Shown piece after piece: positions 35,967 through 44,213 of a DNA stretch of 64,000 nucleotides. The DNA comes from Acidobacteriota bacterium (GTDB lineage Bacteria; Acidobacteriota; Holophagae; Acanthopleuribacterales; Acanthopleuribacteraceae). The stretch is taken from contig PDUC01000027.1 in the NCBI GenBank assembly GCA_002747255.1, forward strand, positions 62,001-126,000. Direction: 5' to 3'. How positions within the stretch are numbered: the first letter of the stretch is position 1; the number at the start of each line of letters is the position of its first letter. The notes under the pieces are model-generated. The model worked only from the letters and a program-made list of their open reading frames with translations, was not told where the DNA came from and searched no databases. A program made the translations under genes and the position numbers.

Positions 35967-36521
35967 TTAAAACCACTTTGGAAATAAAAAAGGCGTCTTT
36001 TTTTTGTAATCAACATAATCTTGCCCAAACCTAATTTCCAATTCTTTTTCTTCAATGACTTTAATATACGTCAACAAGATCATCGCAAATATGATAGACA
36101 TTACAATCGCTGAGACCGAACCGATGAGAATGCCAATACAAACATAAAAAATAATTGTCCCTAACGCCATAGGGTTTCGGCAAATAGAAAAAGGCTTTTT
36201 TACGACCATTTTTTGTGTTGCCATTACAGGTATAGGCGTCCCATTACCAAATTTATATTGAACAACAATAGACCAAACAGCAAAGGCCCAACCCGTTAAA
36301 GCTAGAACAGAAATTAAAAAATAAATTCCCGAGTGTAAATGTATCTTATCAAGTTCAAACCACTTGTCAAAAAGAAAATAAGGTATCACGAAAAGGATGA
36401 TTGGAATAAAAATGATAAAAAATGCAAATTGGGGAATAAAAGAAATCAACCTTTTCTTTCTGCTTTGTTCAATTTTAGAAACTTCAACTATTCGTTTAAC
36501 GATTTTATCTCTCATTTTCAT
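35967..36521 (-). CDS. Isoprenylcysteine methyltransferase-like membrane protein
   Basis: Integral membrane methyltransferase-like protein of the ICMT/PEMT (isoprenylcysteine carboxyl methyltransferase) superfamily. About five hydrophobic helices; the C-terminal signature is intact: FSICRNPMALGTIIFY, then EEKELEIRFGQDYVDYKKKTPFLFP. I use the second Met of an ATG-ATG pair (36521; AAGGG 4 bases upstream). The gene is visibly more AT-rich than its neighbours and flanked by non-coding DNA, which suggests recent arrival. The substrate is unknown; bacterial members methylate diverse acceptors. Confidence 0.82.
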   Translation of the reverse strand: MKMRDKIVKRIVEVSKIEQSRKKRLISFIPQFAFFIIFIPIILFVIPYFLFDKWFELDKIHLHSGIYFLISVLALTGWAFAVWSIVVQYKFGNGTPIPVMATQKMVVKKPFSICRNPMALGTIIFYVCIGILIGSVSAIVMSIIFAMILLTYIKVIEEKELEIRFGQDYVDYKKKTPFLFPKWF

Positions 36522-36846
36522 CATGCCCTTATTGTAACAAAACACAATAATCAGGCTTATACAATTCTATGAGTAAAGTAATCTGCGTCAACTTGAGTAA
36601 CAATTGATTGTCCTGCTGTACTGACCGTGGTGGGAACCGGACTTTCTGAGTTATGAGTCAAAAAAAAGAATTGCCGGGTTTATAAGGAACAGGCTCAAGC
36701 CAGGCATTGTTTCGAGTTCTGTTTTTCGATACAATCGCCTGTGATTGGTTTTGTGCGGGCATTGGCAAAAAATGCGGTCTTTGCCAGCCGAAACCGCTTA
36801 TTTCGCCCTTTAGTTTCAAGAACGCCGCCATAAAGAGAACACCACC
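36522..36846. other. Divergent promoter region, ICMT-like and NosL-like genes
   Basis: Nothing coding. The NosL-like gene's ribosome site (GAGAACACCACC) is weak. No operator-like repeat stands out. Confidence 0.35.
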
Positions 36847-37395
36847 ATGAAAATCGCGAGCCGCTTGCTCCTCATCTACTCCTGTTTTTTTGCACTCCAG
36901 TTTTGTTCCAGCGGGAATCAGACCGGACCAGCCAAGGTTCACTGGGATCGGGAGGTATGTCCCCGCTGCCGCATGGCCGTCAGCGACAAGACCTTCTCCA
37001 CCCAAATAAGAGCCAATTTGCCCGGGAAACGCAGTAAAGTGTATTATTTCGATGATTTTGGCTGTGCCATTTTGTGGTTGGAAGAGCAGGCGTGGAAAAA
37101 CGAACCAAACATAGAAATCTGGATCAATCACTATCAAACCGGAGAATGGCTGGCAGCTAAAACCGCCCTGTTTGTCAAAGACCAAATTACGCCCATGGAT
37201 TACCGTCTGGGTGCCATTAAAAAAGAAGAGGCCTCGGAGCACGCTGCAGAGGAAATCATCGATTTTGAAGCTGCGGTTCAATACGTATTCGAGCTGGAAA
37301 GGGAAAGAACGGACCCAAGTAACACGCCCGGGAATGGCGATCCCGAGCTTCAACGCAAGCTGGAGACCTGGAATTCCAACCATGACGGTGAATAA
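36847..37395 (+). CDS. NosL-like copper/metal-binding lipoprotein
   Basis: 182 residues, signal ending LQFCSSGN (lipobox Cys20). Motif CPRCRMAVSD is the NosL CxxCxM site that binds Cu(I) in NosL itself. The downstream YYFDDFGCAILWLEEQ is also conserved in NosL-like proteins. It lies convergent to a minus-strand operon holding two more NosL-like proteins. No nosZ (nitrous oxide reductase) is in the window, so a different metal-handling role is likely. Confidence 0.88.
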   Translation: MKIASRLLLIYSCFFALQFCSSGNQTGPAKVHWDREVCPRCRMAVSDKTFSTQIRANLPGKRSKVYYFDDFGCAILWLEEQAWKNEPNIEIWINHYQTGEWLAAKTALFVKDQITPMDYRLGAIKKEEASEHAAEEIIDFEAAVQYVFELERERTDPSNTPGNGDPELQRKLETWNSNHDGE

Positions 37396-37510
37396 AAACC
37401 AGCATGGGCATCAACCCGGATTTTCATGTTCCCAGGCACAGGTAAAAAACGCCATCAAAAACCTCTGGTATTTTCCGGAACACAAGCACCCTTTTCGCCC
37501 TTCACACGTT

Positions 37511-37999
37511 CTATTTACCCAGCAGGTTTTTGCGAATTTTGGGGTCTTTCAGGGTTAAGCCCCTCAGCATTCTGAGACGCATCTCCTGGAAAGGGACGAA
37601 GTTTTCGCGGTTGTGTTCGTAACCTGCAAAGCCGTATCTCATGGGCGTGTTGTCTATTAACGAGTAGCGAGCTTTTTTAGCGTCAATCCATCGCTTGGTA
37701 TCCTGGGCGTAAATCCAGATAACCGCCTTTTCCAAATCCAGCTTTTGTTCGTCAATCCACAGGATTGTGCAGCCGACGTCGTCAAAAAGATAGGTTTCAC
37801 CCTGTTCGTTAATCAATTCAACGGCGTGTTTTAAAGTAAACACATTCATATTGCAAACAGGACAAATGGGCACGCCCAATTCAAAGTCAACGGGCTTCTT
37901 TTCCCTGTTGCCCGTTGAAAGGGCTTTGCCCTTGTCGCACGAGAGGGATAAAAGCAAAACCGCACACAGAATCAGTGTGTTGATGTAACGCGTAATCAT
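37511..37999 (-). CDS. NosL-like lipoprotein (last gene of ABC operon)
   Basis: Signal with lipobox LSLSCDKG. Core motif CPVCNMNV and YLFDDVGCTILWIDEQ match the neighbouring NosL-like protein. I start at the ATG at 37999, 2 bases after the stop of the multi-pass protein gene; a TTG four codons upstream overlapping that stop is an alternative. Length 162. The last gene of a six-gene operon running from 42246 to 37511. Confidence 0.87.
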   Translation of the reverse strand: MITRYINTLILCAVLLLSLSCDKGKALSTGNREKKPVDFELGVPICPVCNMNVFTLKHAVELINEQGETYLFDDVGCTILWIDEQKLDLEKAVIWIYAQDTKRWIDAKKARYSLIDNTPMRYGFAGYEHNRENFVPFQEMRLRMLRGLTLKDPKIRKNLLGK

Positions 38000-38001
38000 T
38001 G

Positions 38002-38967
38002 TCAAAGCCAAACTCCATTTCTAAGGTAAAAGACGGTTGGGTAAAGTGTGATGGCAATCAGGTAAATTGTATTGAACAGAACGGAAGTCACGAACCACTT
38101 TGCGGGTGATTCTTTGGTGGCGTATTGTATAACAAAGGAACCGATTCCGAAAAAGGTGCCCGCGAACAGGGTCAAATAGAGAAAATAGCCTACGTAGCAG
38201 TAATCGGACTGAAAGAAGCAAAAAGGACAGTTGTGCGTGGGCAATTCGTAGATGTAACTGGAAAAAAAGCCGATAATCGACAAAATGGCAATAAGCAGAA
38301 ACCCCAAATTGGAAAGCGCAAAGAGTGCGGCCCGTCTCAAGAAGAAACAAACCATCAACACCGCGAAAGAACCGTAGAACAAGCCCAGAATAACAGCATC
38401 GGGTAAGGCCGTAAATGAAGCGATTGGCGATTGACTGACCGCATTGAAAAGCGTTCCGCAACAACTGACAATAACGTGCGGATCGATGGCTGAAAACATC
38501 AGAAATTCCAGTGCAATCTCCGTTTGAAACAGAACAAAAACCAGAAAAAAGAGGGCAAACTTCCGTCGGGTATAGGGATAGTCGGGGTGTTTCATATCGT
38601 AAACGTGAATGGCCAACCAGAATCCGAAGAGATAGAGGTTGACTATTTTTAACACGAGCAGATAAACCCCGTAGGGCGTCGCATTGACGACACCCGCGGC
38701 ACACATGGCACCGGGAATGACATTGGCAACGAGATCCAGAGTGAAAATAAAATAAATAATGAGTGGGAGTTTCAGAGCGAAAAGGAATTTAATCATGGTT
38801 GCCACCAGGTAACTCTGTTTCTCCAGACGATATTGCCCGGTGGATGTGGATTCGAGGTTCCAGTTCTTGACAATCCCGACAGACAGAAAGAAACACAGAA
38901 ACCCGAAAAACACAAACAGAACATCCAGCAGCAGGATGGCAATGACATCGGGTGTGGTTAAACTCAT
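38002..38967 (-). CDS. Multi-pass membrane protein with conserved paired cysteines
   Basis: 321 residues with about eight hydrophobic helices. Two cysteine clusters face what are probably loops: VSCCGTLFN and THNCPFCFFQSDYC (CxxC). HVYDMKHPDYPYTRR lies between helices. The cysteine pairs in a membrane protein beside NosL-like lipoproteins and an ABC transporter point to metal or thiol handling. I do not recognise a named family. It overlaps the ABC ATPase by 4 bases. Confidence 0.8.
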   Translation of the reverse strand: MSLTTPDVIAILLLDVLFVFFGFLCFFLSVGIVKNWNLESTSTGQYRLEKQSYLVATMIKFLFALKLPLIIYFIFTLDLVANVIPGAMCAAGVVNATPYGVYLLVLKIVNLYLFGFWLAIHVYDMKHPDYPYTRRKFALFFLVFVLFQTEIALEFLMFSAIDPHVIVSCCGTLFNAVSQSPIASFTALPDAVILGLFYGSFAVLMVCFFLRRAALFALSNLGFLLIAILSIIGFFSSYIYELPTHNCPFCFFQSDYCYVGYFLYLTLFAGTFFGIGSFVIQYATKESPAKWFVTSVLFNTIYLIAITLYPTVFYLRNGVWL

Positions 38968-39632
38968 TGAATTCTTCCGTTTTTTATAGCTATTTCCCGA
39001 TCGGAAAAATCCAGGTTATGGAAAACGGGGTCATGGGTAGCGATGATGAGGGTCTTGCCTTCTGCCTTGATTTGCTTCATAAAAGATAAAAAGTTCTGCG
39101 TCAGCTTGGCGTCGAGGTTGGCAGTGGGCTCATCGGCCAGGATGATTTTGGGAGCATTGACCAGGGCTCTGCAAATAGCCACCCGCTGTTGTTCCCCACC
39201 CGAGAGTTTACCGACTTTGGCTTCTTTCTTCTGAAGAATGGAAAACCGCTCCATAACGGCCTCTGCTTTTTCATCAATTTCCGCCAGGCTCAGGTTGGAT
39301 GGCAGCAGAGGCGCCGCGATATTGTCAAACACATTCAGGGTGGGAATAAGATTGAATTTTTGAAAAATAAAACCAATGTGGTTGCGCCGGTAGAGCGCGG
39401 CAAAGTTGTCGGGCAGTTTGGATATGCGCTGATTGTCCACCACGACCTCGCCGCAGGTGGGTTTACTGAGTGCCGCGATCAGAGAGAGAAGTGTGCTTTT
39501 CCCGCTGCCGCTGGCTCCTTTCAAGATCAATAATTCGCCCTGTTCCACAGTCAGGTTAATATCCTCCAGGGCAACCAGCTCATTGGCTTGACGCGCGTGA
39601 AAGACTTTCTTGACATCCACAACTTGTATCAC
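38964..39632 (-). CDS. ABC transporter ATPase (MacB/LolD type)
   Basis: 222-residue ATPase. Walker A GASGSGKSTLLSLIAAL, Q-loop FIFQKFNLIPTL, signature LSGGEQQRVAI, Walker B IILADEPTANLDA and H-loop ATHDP are all intact. The type matches LolD/MacB exporters that pair with FtsX-like permeases; the next gene is one, overlapping by 4 bases. Cargo unknown; the surrounding NosL-like lipoproteins could be carried or assembled. Confidence 0.96.
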   Translation of the reverse strand: MIQVVDVKKVFHARQANELVALEDINLTVEQGELLILKGASGSGKSTLLSLIAALSKPTCGEVVVDNQRISKLPDNFAALYRRNHIGFIFQKFNLIPTLNVFDNIAAPLLPSNLSLAEIDEKAEAVMERFSILQKKEAKVGKLSGGEQQRVAICRALVNAPKIILADEPTANLDAKLTQNFLSFMKQIKAEGKTLIIATHDPVFHNLDFSDREIAIKNGRIQ

Positions 39633-40807
39633 GATCGAATCACCTCTTCAGCTTCCAGTGTGGCTGCCTTCCAGGAAGGAATAATGGTAGCGGCAATGAA
39701 AACGGGAATGGTTACAAAAAACAGAAGTGCCAAAACCTGACCATCCAGCGCGAATGGCAAGTTGAAATCCGGTTTAAGGGTGGAATAGCCTGTGAAAATA
39801 TCCCTGAGCAAGGGCGCCTGCAGCAGGTAAACATAGGCCAGTGAAAGCACCACCGCCAATAAAAATGATGTCACTGAAATAATGAGTGCTTCGTAGAATT
39901 TCACGGCCAGAATATCCGCCATCCTCCACCCAATGGCTTTCAAGATGCCAATTTCCTTCTTCTCTTCGGAACTCAAGCCGCTGGCCTTGTCGTAAATAAT
40001 GATGAAAAAGGTAAAAATGGCCAAAACAAAGAGTGCCAGAAAGAGTCCGCTCTTGTAGTCAAACAGATTTTGATAACTGACCTTGATATCTTTTTTGGTG
40101 ATGATGCGTGTATCGGGATAGAGTTCACTGATCTTTAAAACGACGGTATCGATTTCCTCGGGATTGGGTATTTTCACCACCAAATCGGTGGCGAGCCGAT
40201 CGTCCAGGCCGAAGATCTCCGCCACAAGATCTTGACTCATGACAATCATGTCATTTGATTCCAAACTGGTTGCAGCCTTGAAAACACCTGCTATGGCAAC
40301 TTTTTTGGTTTCACCATCGGGTTTGACGAAATAGAAGAAATCTTCGTAGTAGTTTTTTTTCAAGATGTCCTCGACACCGGCACCGACGATCATGGAGGGT
40401 TGATCGTCTTCGAGTTCGCCTGAAAACCGATCCGCGATGGTGGCCAACGACTCTTTGTATTGGTTTTCATAGATGTCGATGCCCATAACACTGAAGTTCA
40501 CGCCTTCAGGTTCAAAATAATAGTAGCCCCACAGTCTGGGAATCACATCATCAACCCCGTTGATCTCGAGAATGCGATCGACCCGCTCCATTTCAATATC
40601 TCGCTGTTTTCCTGCCACAATTTTCTGAACGATAACCTCCGGTAAGGCCTCCAGGGTGGAATAGAGCTCACTTTTAATGGAAGAGGTGATCAAGAAAACA
40701 GAAGAGAGAAGAAAGATCAGCAGCGTAAAAATAACACCTAGGAAGATGTTTTTTGAACCGCGTCTCATTAAGGAGCACATCGCAAATTCAAAGAGTTTAC
40801 TGTTCAA
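39629..40807 (-). CDS. FtsX-like ABC permease (MacB/LolC type)
   Basis: 392 residues. One N-terminal helix, a large periplasmic MacB_PCD-like domain (IVGAGVEDILKK, PNPEEIDTVVLKISELYPDT), then three C-terminal helices with the FtsX core EEKKEIGILKAIGWRMADIL. Typical half-permease of the LolCE/MacB family. Overlaps both neighbours. Confidence 0.93.
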   Translation of the reverse strand: MNSKLFEFAMCSLMRRGSKNIFLGVIFTLLIFLLSSVFLITSSIKSELYSTLEALPEVIVQKIVAGKQRDIEMERVDRILEINGVDDVIPRLWGYYYFEPEGVNFSVMGIDIYENQYKESLATIADRFSGELEDDQPSMIVGAGVEDILKKNYYEDFFYFVKPDGETKKVAIAGVFKAATSLESNDMIVMSQDLVAEIFGLDDRLATDLVVKIPNPEEIDTVVLKISELYPDTRIITKKDIKVSYQNLFDYKSGLFLALFVLAIFTFFIIIYDKASGLSSEEKKEIGILKAIGWRMADILAVKFYEALIISVTSFLLAVVLSLAYVYLLQAPLLRDIFTGYSTLKPDFNLPFALDGQVLALLFFVTIPVFIAATIIPSWKAATLEAEEVIRS

Positions 40808-41117
40808 TTTTCATCCTCGATGGTTGTTTATTGACAATGAAAGAAGGGCTGTAGACAAAGGAGGCCGTGAAGAAATCTCTAATTTCCGGGCCTTCGTTAA
40901 AGATGGAAAAAGAGTCGCTCAAACTTCTATGCCGAATGGAGCGCGTTTCCCCGGAAAAGGCCAGGTCGGGGAGCGAAACGATTTGGATGTAAGTGCTTTT
41001 TTGTGCGCGCTCTGCTTGATCATGCCCGCTGTTTTGAAGAAGCAGGACCTCAAAGATCAGTATAGTGATCAAGCTGAGTGAGATCGCAAAAAACCACCTT
41101 GTTTTTTTACCGGTCAA
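40797..41117 (-). CDS. Small single-pass membrane protein in NosL-ABC operon
   Basis: 106 residues: one N-terminal transmembrane helix (about 10-28, RWFFAISLSLITILIFEVLL) and a polar exterior part with no known domain. It overlaps the permease start and the double-NosL gene end by 11 bases each. The tight fit supports it as real. Likely a companion of the ABC transporter. Confidence 0.65.
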   Translation of the reverse strand: MTGKKTRWFFAISLSLITILIFEVLLLQNSGHDQAERAQKSTYIQIVSLPDLAFSGETRSIRHRSLSDSFSIFNEGPEIRDFFTASFVYSPSFIVNKQPSRMKIEQ

Positions 41118-42246
41118 GCTTCACCACTTTTTCGAGCGTAATTTGGTTGAAGGTCAGTATGTCACGGCCTTTGTGATCGTTTAGGAACGTAGCCGCATCG
41201 TGTTTATTCAAAAACGGAATGAGTTCATGACCCATGGGGCCGAGAATATCGCTGCCAATCACGTAATAGGCCTGCTTGCCATCGATGGTCTTCTGAGAGT
41301 AGTAATCCGTCACCCAGACACAATCCGCTTGACCACTGACGGCTGAAATGGAACTCCATTTCTCAGGCTCGAAATAGAATTTCAGCAGGTCTTTGACACC
41401 GTCGAAGGAAAAGTGACCCTGGTGGTCTTTGTACTGCAATTGCGCGGCCCATCTTGGGTATTTGTAGACAAACATGCCGCAAACCGGACATTTTTCATCT
41501 TTGGTGATCTTCATACTTGCAATGGACGAAGGTGTATGGCCCATTCTTTTCACTTCCCACAAATAAAGACAAACAGCCTGCAGCTTTTTAGGGTTTAACT
41601 CGCCACAGAGTTTTTTGGAAGCAATGTCAGCTTTCAACTCATTGATTTGACGGTACTTTTTGAGATCGATGGATGGATCACACAGACTTTCAAAAATCTT
41701 TTTTCCCATGGGATACATCTTCTTCTGCTTTTTTTTATTGGTCATGGCAATGTCGGTTTCCAGCGACTGTTTCGCCGCATCCAATGCTGTTTTGAAATCG
41801 ACAATCGTTCCACCCATACTCGCAGCAAAAGCCTCTGCATTTGCCTTCTCTGCGAAAGCGATTTTACTTCTTTTCGCCATCGTTCCCGGCACGTTACTGC
41901 CCAGGACATAATAGGCGGCTGCGGCATCGACCAGTTTCTCACTGGCTGCATCCACAACCTGAATACCCTCCAGAAGGCCAGGCTGCTGATCCATATCTAC
42001 CAATAGACATCTCATGGAGCAGTACTGTCGGTGTTCCCCGGTGGTCTTATTTTGAGCCACGTGCGATGTTTTGTAAAACATCTTCAGGTTCATACCGCAT
42101 ACGGGGCACCACATTCTGGCGGTTCCTGTCTGAACCAGTTCAGGCTGGGCACTGGCCTTTTTGTGAAATTCACCGCTGCCGGCCATCACTGCGGGCAGGC
42201 CCGTGAAACTAAGCAACAGAATAAGAGAAAAATAGCTTTTAATCAT
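41107..42246 (-). CDS. Two-domain NosL-like protein with a degenerate cytochrome c-like middle
   Basis: 379 residues, cleavable signal (ending VMAG). First NosL-like domain has CPVCGMNLKMF near residue 50 and CSMRC following. The second has CPVCGMFVYKYPRWA near 245. Between them (about 170-230) YPMGKKIFESLCDP...LNPKKLQAVCLYLWEVKR looks like a class I cytochrome c fold that has lost its CxxCH heme site. AGGAG precedes the ATG. It heads the operon, and the next gene overlaps by 11 bases. Similar double-NosL proteins occur in Campylobacterota; function untested here. Confidence 0.85.
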   Translation of the reverse strand: MIKSYFSLILLLSFTGLPAVMAGSGEFHKKASAQPELVQTGTARMWCPVCGMNLKMFYKTSHVAQNKTTGEHRQYCSMRCLLVDMDQQPGLLEGIQVVDAASEKLVDAAAAYYVLGSNVPGTMAKRSKIAFAEKANAEAFAASMGGTIVDFKTALDAAKQSLETDIAMTNKKKQKKMYPMGKKIFESLCDPSIDLKKYRQINELKADIASKKLCGELNPKKLQAVCLYLWEVKRMGHTPSSIASMKITKDEKCPVCGMFVYKYPRWAAQLQYKDHQGHFSFDGVKDLLKFYFEPEKWSSISAVSGQADCVWVTDYYSQKTIDGKQAYYVIGSDILGPMGHELIPFLNKHDAATFLNDHKGRDILTFNQITLEKVVKLDR

Positions 42247-42417
42247 GCATCTCTCCTTACAGTGATCAATGGTATTCTACAACATTTTGGAGTTATGAGC
42301 TAGATTGCTGAAACTATAATCAGGGCCACCCAAGGATAAGAATAAATAGACTTTAAGATAGTTGAGAAAGAACCGTTTCGCAAAGAACACCAGATGTTTG
42401 TAGCGCATCACAACATC

Positions 42418-43485
42418 TCAGCTGTTGGCCTGCAGGTAATCGGCAATCCGGCTGGAGGCCTTTCCGTCCACACGTCCTACCAGCTGTGCTGTAATCTCGC
42501 GGCGCTGCTTGTGGAACATGGCAGGCGTGGACAGCTGTTCCCGAACGGTCTTTTTTAACTCTCTGTAGTGCCCGACATGAGCTCCAAGGTGCCGATAATT
42601 TTTGATATCCTGGTCCATTCGTCGCTCGAAACGGTAGCGAAGCGGACCTCGATAAGTCCAGCGCAGTTTGAGGAAATCACACCAGATGATCGGCTTATCT
42701 AACGCGGCAAACTCAAAGAGCGATGAAGAGGCTTCGCTAATGAGCAAATCCGCCGTTGCCATGAAAGGCAGCAGAGAGTGTTCGTCTTTACGCGCTATAT
42801 AAACATTCGATGCCTTTCGCCATTCATCGATACGTTCCCGTTGAGCCGCATACCTGGCCTTGGCAATGGAAAAGAAATGGGGTTTCACAATGAGGTTGTA
42901 TTCAGCAAACTCATCAGGCCAGCTCCTGGGAACCAATTCAAGCGAGCTGGGGTAAAAAGTCGGCGCGTAGAGCAGTGTTTTTTTAGATGGATCCAGACCG
43001 TTGGCTTGCAGATCAAAGGGCGTGAAGTCGCCATTGATCAAGGGATCGAGTTTGGCGAACCCAACCTGGACAAACGTATCTTTGGGATACATTTCCTGCA
43101 ATTTTTGATATCGGCGATCCCCTTCCACAAACCGAACGTCCATGGGCGTATCGGATTTGGTGTAGTAACTCATTTTCGGCCCCACACCGTGACCCAGTTG
43201 AATACTGCGCGTCTTGCCCGGCAACTGATTCAGCCAGGGATAACTGTTACCAAAGAAAATCCAGTCCGGCGCGTTGTCAACGTAAATGGCCAGAGAGTCT
43301 TTTTCACTCTCAATCCATACGGCATCGATGCCTTCTGCTTCTACGACTTGTTGTAGAACATCATTGAAATCTGGATTTCGATACACGCCGAACTTGCATT
43401 CAACACCGCGTTTCTTGAGTTCCTTAAAAACCGGCAGGTACTGGGTTGTGTAGTAGAGTTCCTTGACATCAAAAAAAACTTTCAT
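42418..43485 (-). CDS. CDP-glycerol glycerophosphotransferase family protein
   Basis: 355 residues. Family block ADLLISEASSSLFEFAALDKP, with its DxxSS and a later P-IW pattern, matches the TagF/TagB glycerophosphotransferase C-terminal fold; TLLYAPTF and KPHF are also characteristic. Transfers glycerol phosphate from CDP-glycerol to an acceptor in polymer or glycan synthesis. Lies 15 bases after the cytidylyltransferase gene, so donor synthesis and transfer are encoded together. In a Gram-negative this suggests a glycerol-phosphate-modified capsule or glycan. Confidence 0.9.
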   Translation of the reverse strand: MKVFFDVKELYYTTQYLPVFKELKKRGVECKFGVYRNPDFNDVLQQVVEAEGIDAVWIESEKDSLAIYVDNAPDWIFFGNSYPWLNQLPGKTRSIQLGHGVGPKMSYYTKSDTPMDVRFVEGDRRYQKLQEMYPKDTFVQVGFAKLDPLINGDFTPFDLQANGLDPSKKTLLYAPTFYPSSLELVPRSWPDEFAEYNLIVKPHFFSIAKARYAAQRERIDEWRKASNVYIARKDEHSLLPFMATADLLISEASSSLFEFAALDKPIIWCDFLKLRWTYRGPLRYRFERRMDQDIKNYRHLGAHVGHYRELKKTVREQLSTPAMFHKQRREITAQLVGRVDGKASSRIADYLQANS

Positions 43486-43500
43486 GGTTGGAAAATCTCT

Positions 43501-43917
43501 TTAAAGTTTTTCAAGCACTTTACGTAAAAGCGTGCTGGAAGTGTGTTCGGTGTAAGGGAGGTAGACAATTTCCACATTGACGGGCTTAAACTGCTCCTCC
43601 AGTCGATTCCAGGAATCGGTGCCTTTCCAATCACTGCCTACAAACATGCGATCGAACTTGATATTCTTCCAGGCTTCGAATTTATCCATATTGGTTTGGG
43701 GTACCACTTCATCGACGAACTTAATCGCCTCGACGATGGACATGCGTTCGACAAATGGAATAGCTGGCTTCTTTTTCTTTCTTTTGAGGCAGAGCTGATC
43801 GGTCGTAACACCGACAATCAGATAGTCACAGCCCATTTTGGCACGCCGAAGAATATTCAGATGGCCTATGTGAAAAAGATCGTAAACGCCCGTTGTGTAA
43901 CCGATAATTTTATTCAT
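43501..43917 (-). CDS. tagD: Glycerol-3-phosphate cytidylyltransferase-like nucleotidyltransferase
   Basis: 138 residues. HIGHLNILRRAKMGCDYLIVGV contains the HxGH nucleotide motif; FVGSDWKGTDSW and the C-terminal TEHTSSTLLR resemble the TagD RTEGISTT region. Makes CDP-glycerol from CTP and glycerol 3-phosphate; the adjacent transferase supports this over other CTs such as ethanolamine-phosphate. First gene of the pair; a 16-bp perfect palindrome lies about 65-80 bases upstream. Confidence 0.88.
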   Translation of the reverse strand: MNKIIGYTTGVYDLFHIGHLNILRRAKMGCDYLIVGVTTDQLCLKRKKKKPAIPFVERMSIVEAIKFVDEVVPQTNMDKFEAWKNIKFDRMFVGSDWKGTDSWNRLEEQFKPVNVEIVYLPYTEHTSSTLLRKVLEKL

Positions 43918-43982
43918 GGTGCTGGATTGGATCCCCCGTATTTATTTGAAAATGCGTTGACGATTTTTGGCGTGCGTGTTGG

Positions 43983-43998
43983 GTGAATCATGATTCAC
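43983..43998. promoter_or_regulatory. 16-bp perfect palindrome upstream of tagD
   Basis: GTGAATCATGATTCAC is its own reverse complement. It lies 66-81 bases upstream of the tagD start, in the only intergenic region that can hold the promoter of the glycerol-phosphate operon. A dimeric regulator site is likely; the protein is unknown. Confidence 0.5.
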
Positions 43999-44213
43999 TG
44001 TCCAGATCAAGACCTGCCTGAAAACATCATCATTCTGTCGCATGATCACCATCAGACTCTATCAGAAAGAAGCAGGTAAAACAACGATTTCTATTTTAGA
44101 AAACAGCTCATTCTCAATCCTCGCCAATAGAGGAAAGACAGCATGCTTATCCCCTTTTTGCGGTCTGGCATGCAGCAAAATTCCCACCTGAAACCAGATC
44201 ACTTTTGAACCCG

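Noticed and set aside
36658-37383. 241-codon minus frame opposite the NosL-like gene
   Set aside because: Composition of a complementary shadow; the plus-strand NosL-like product has clear family motifs.
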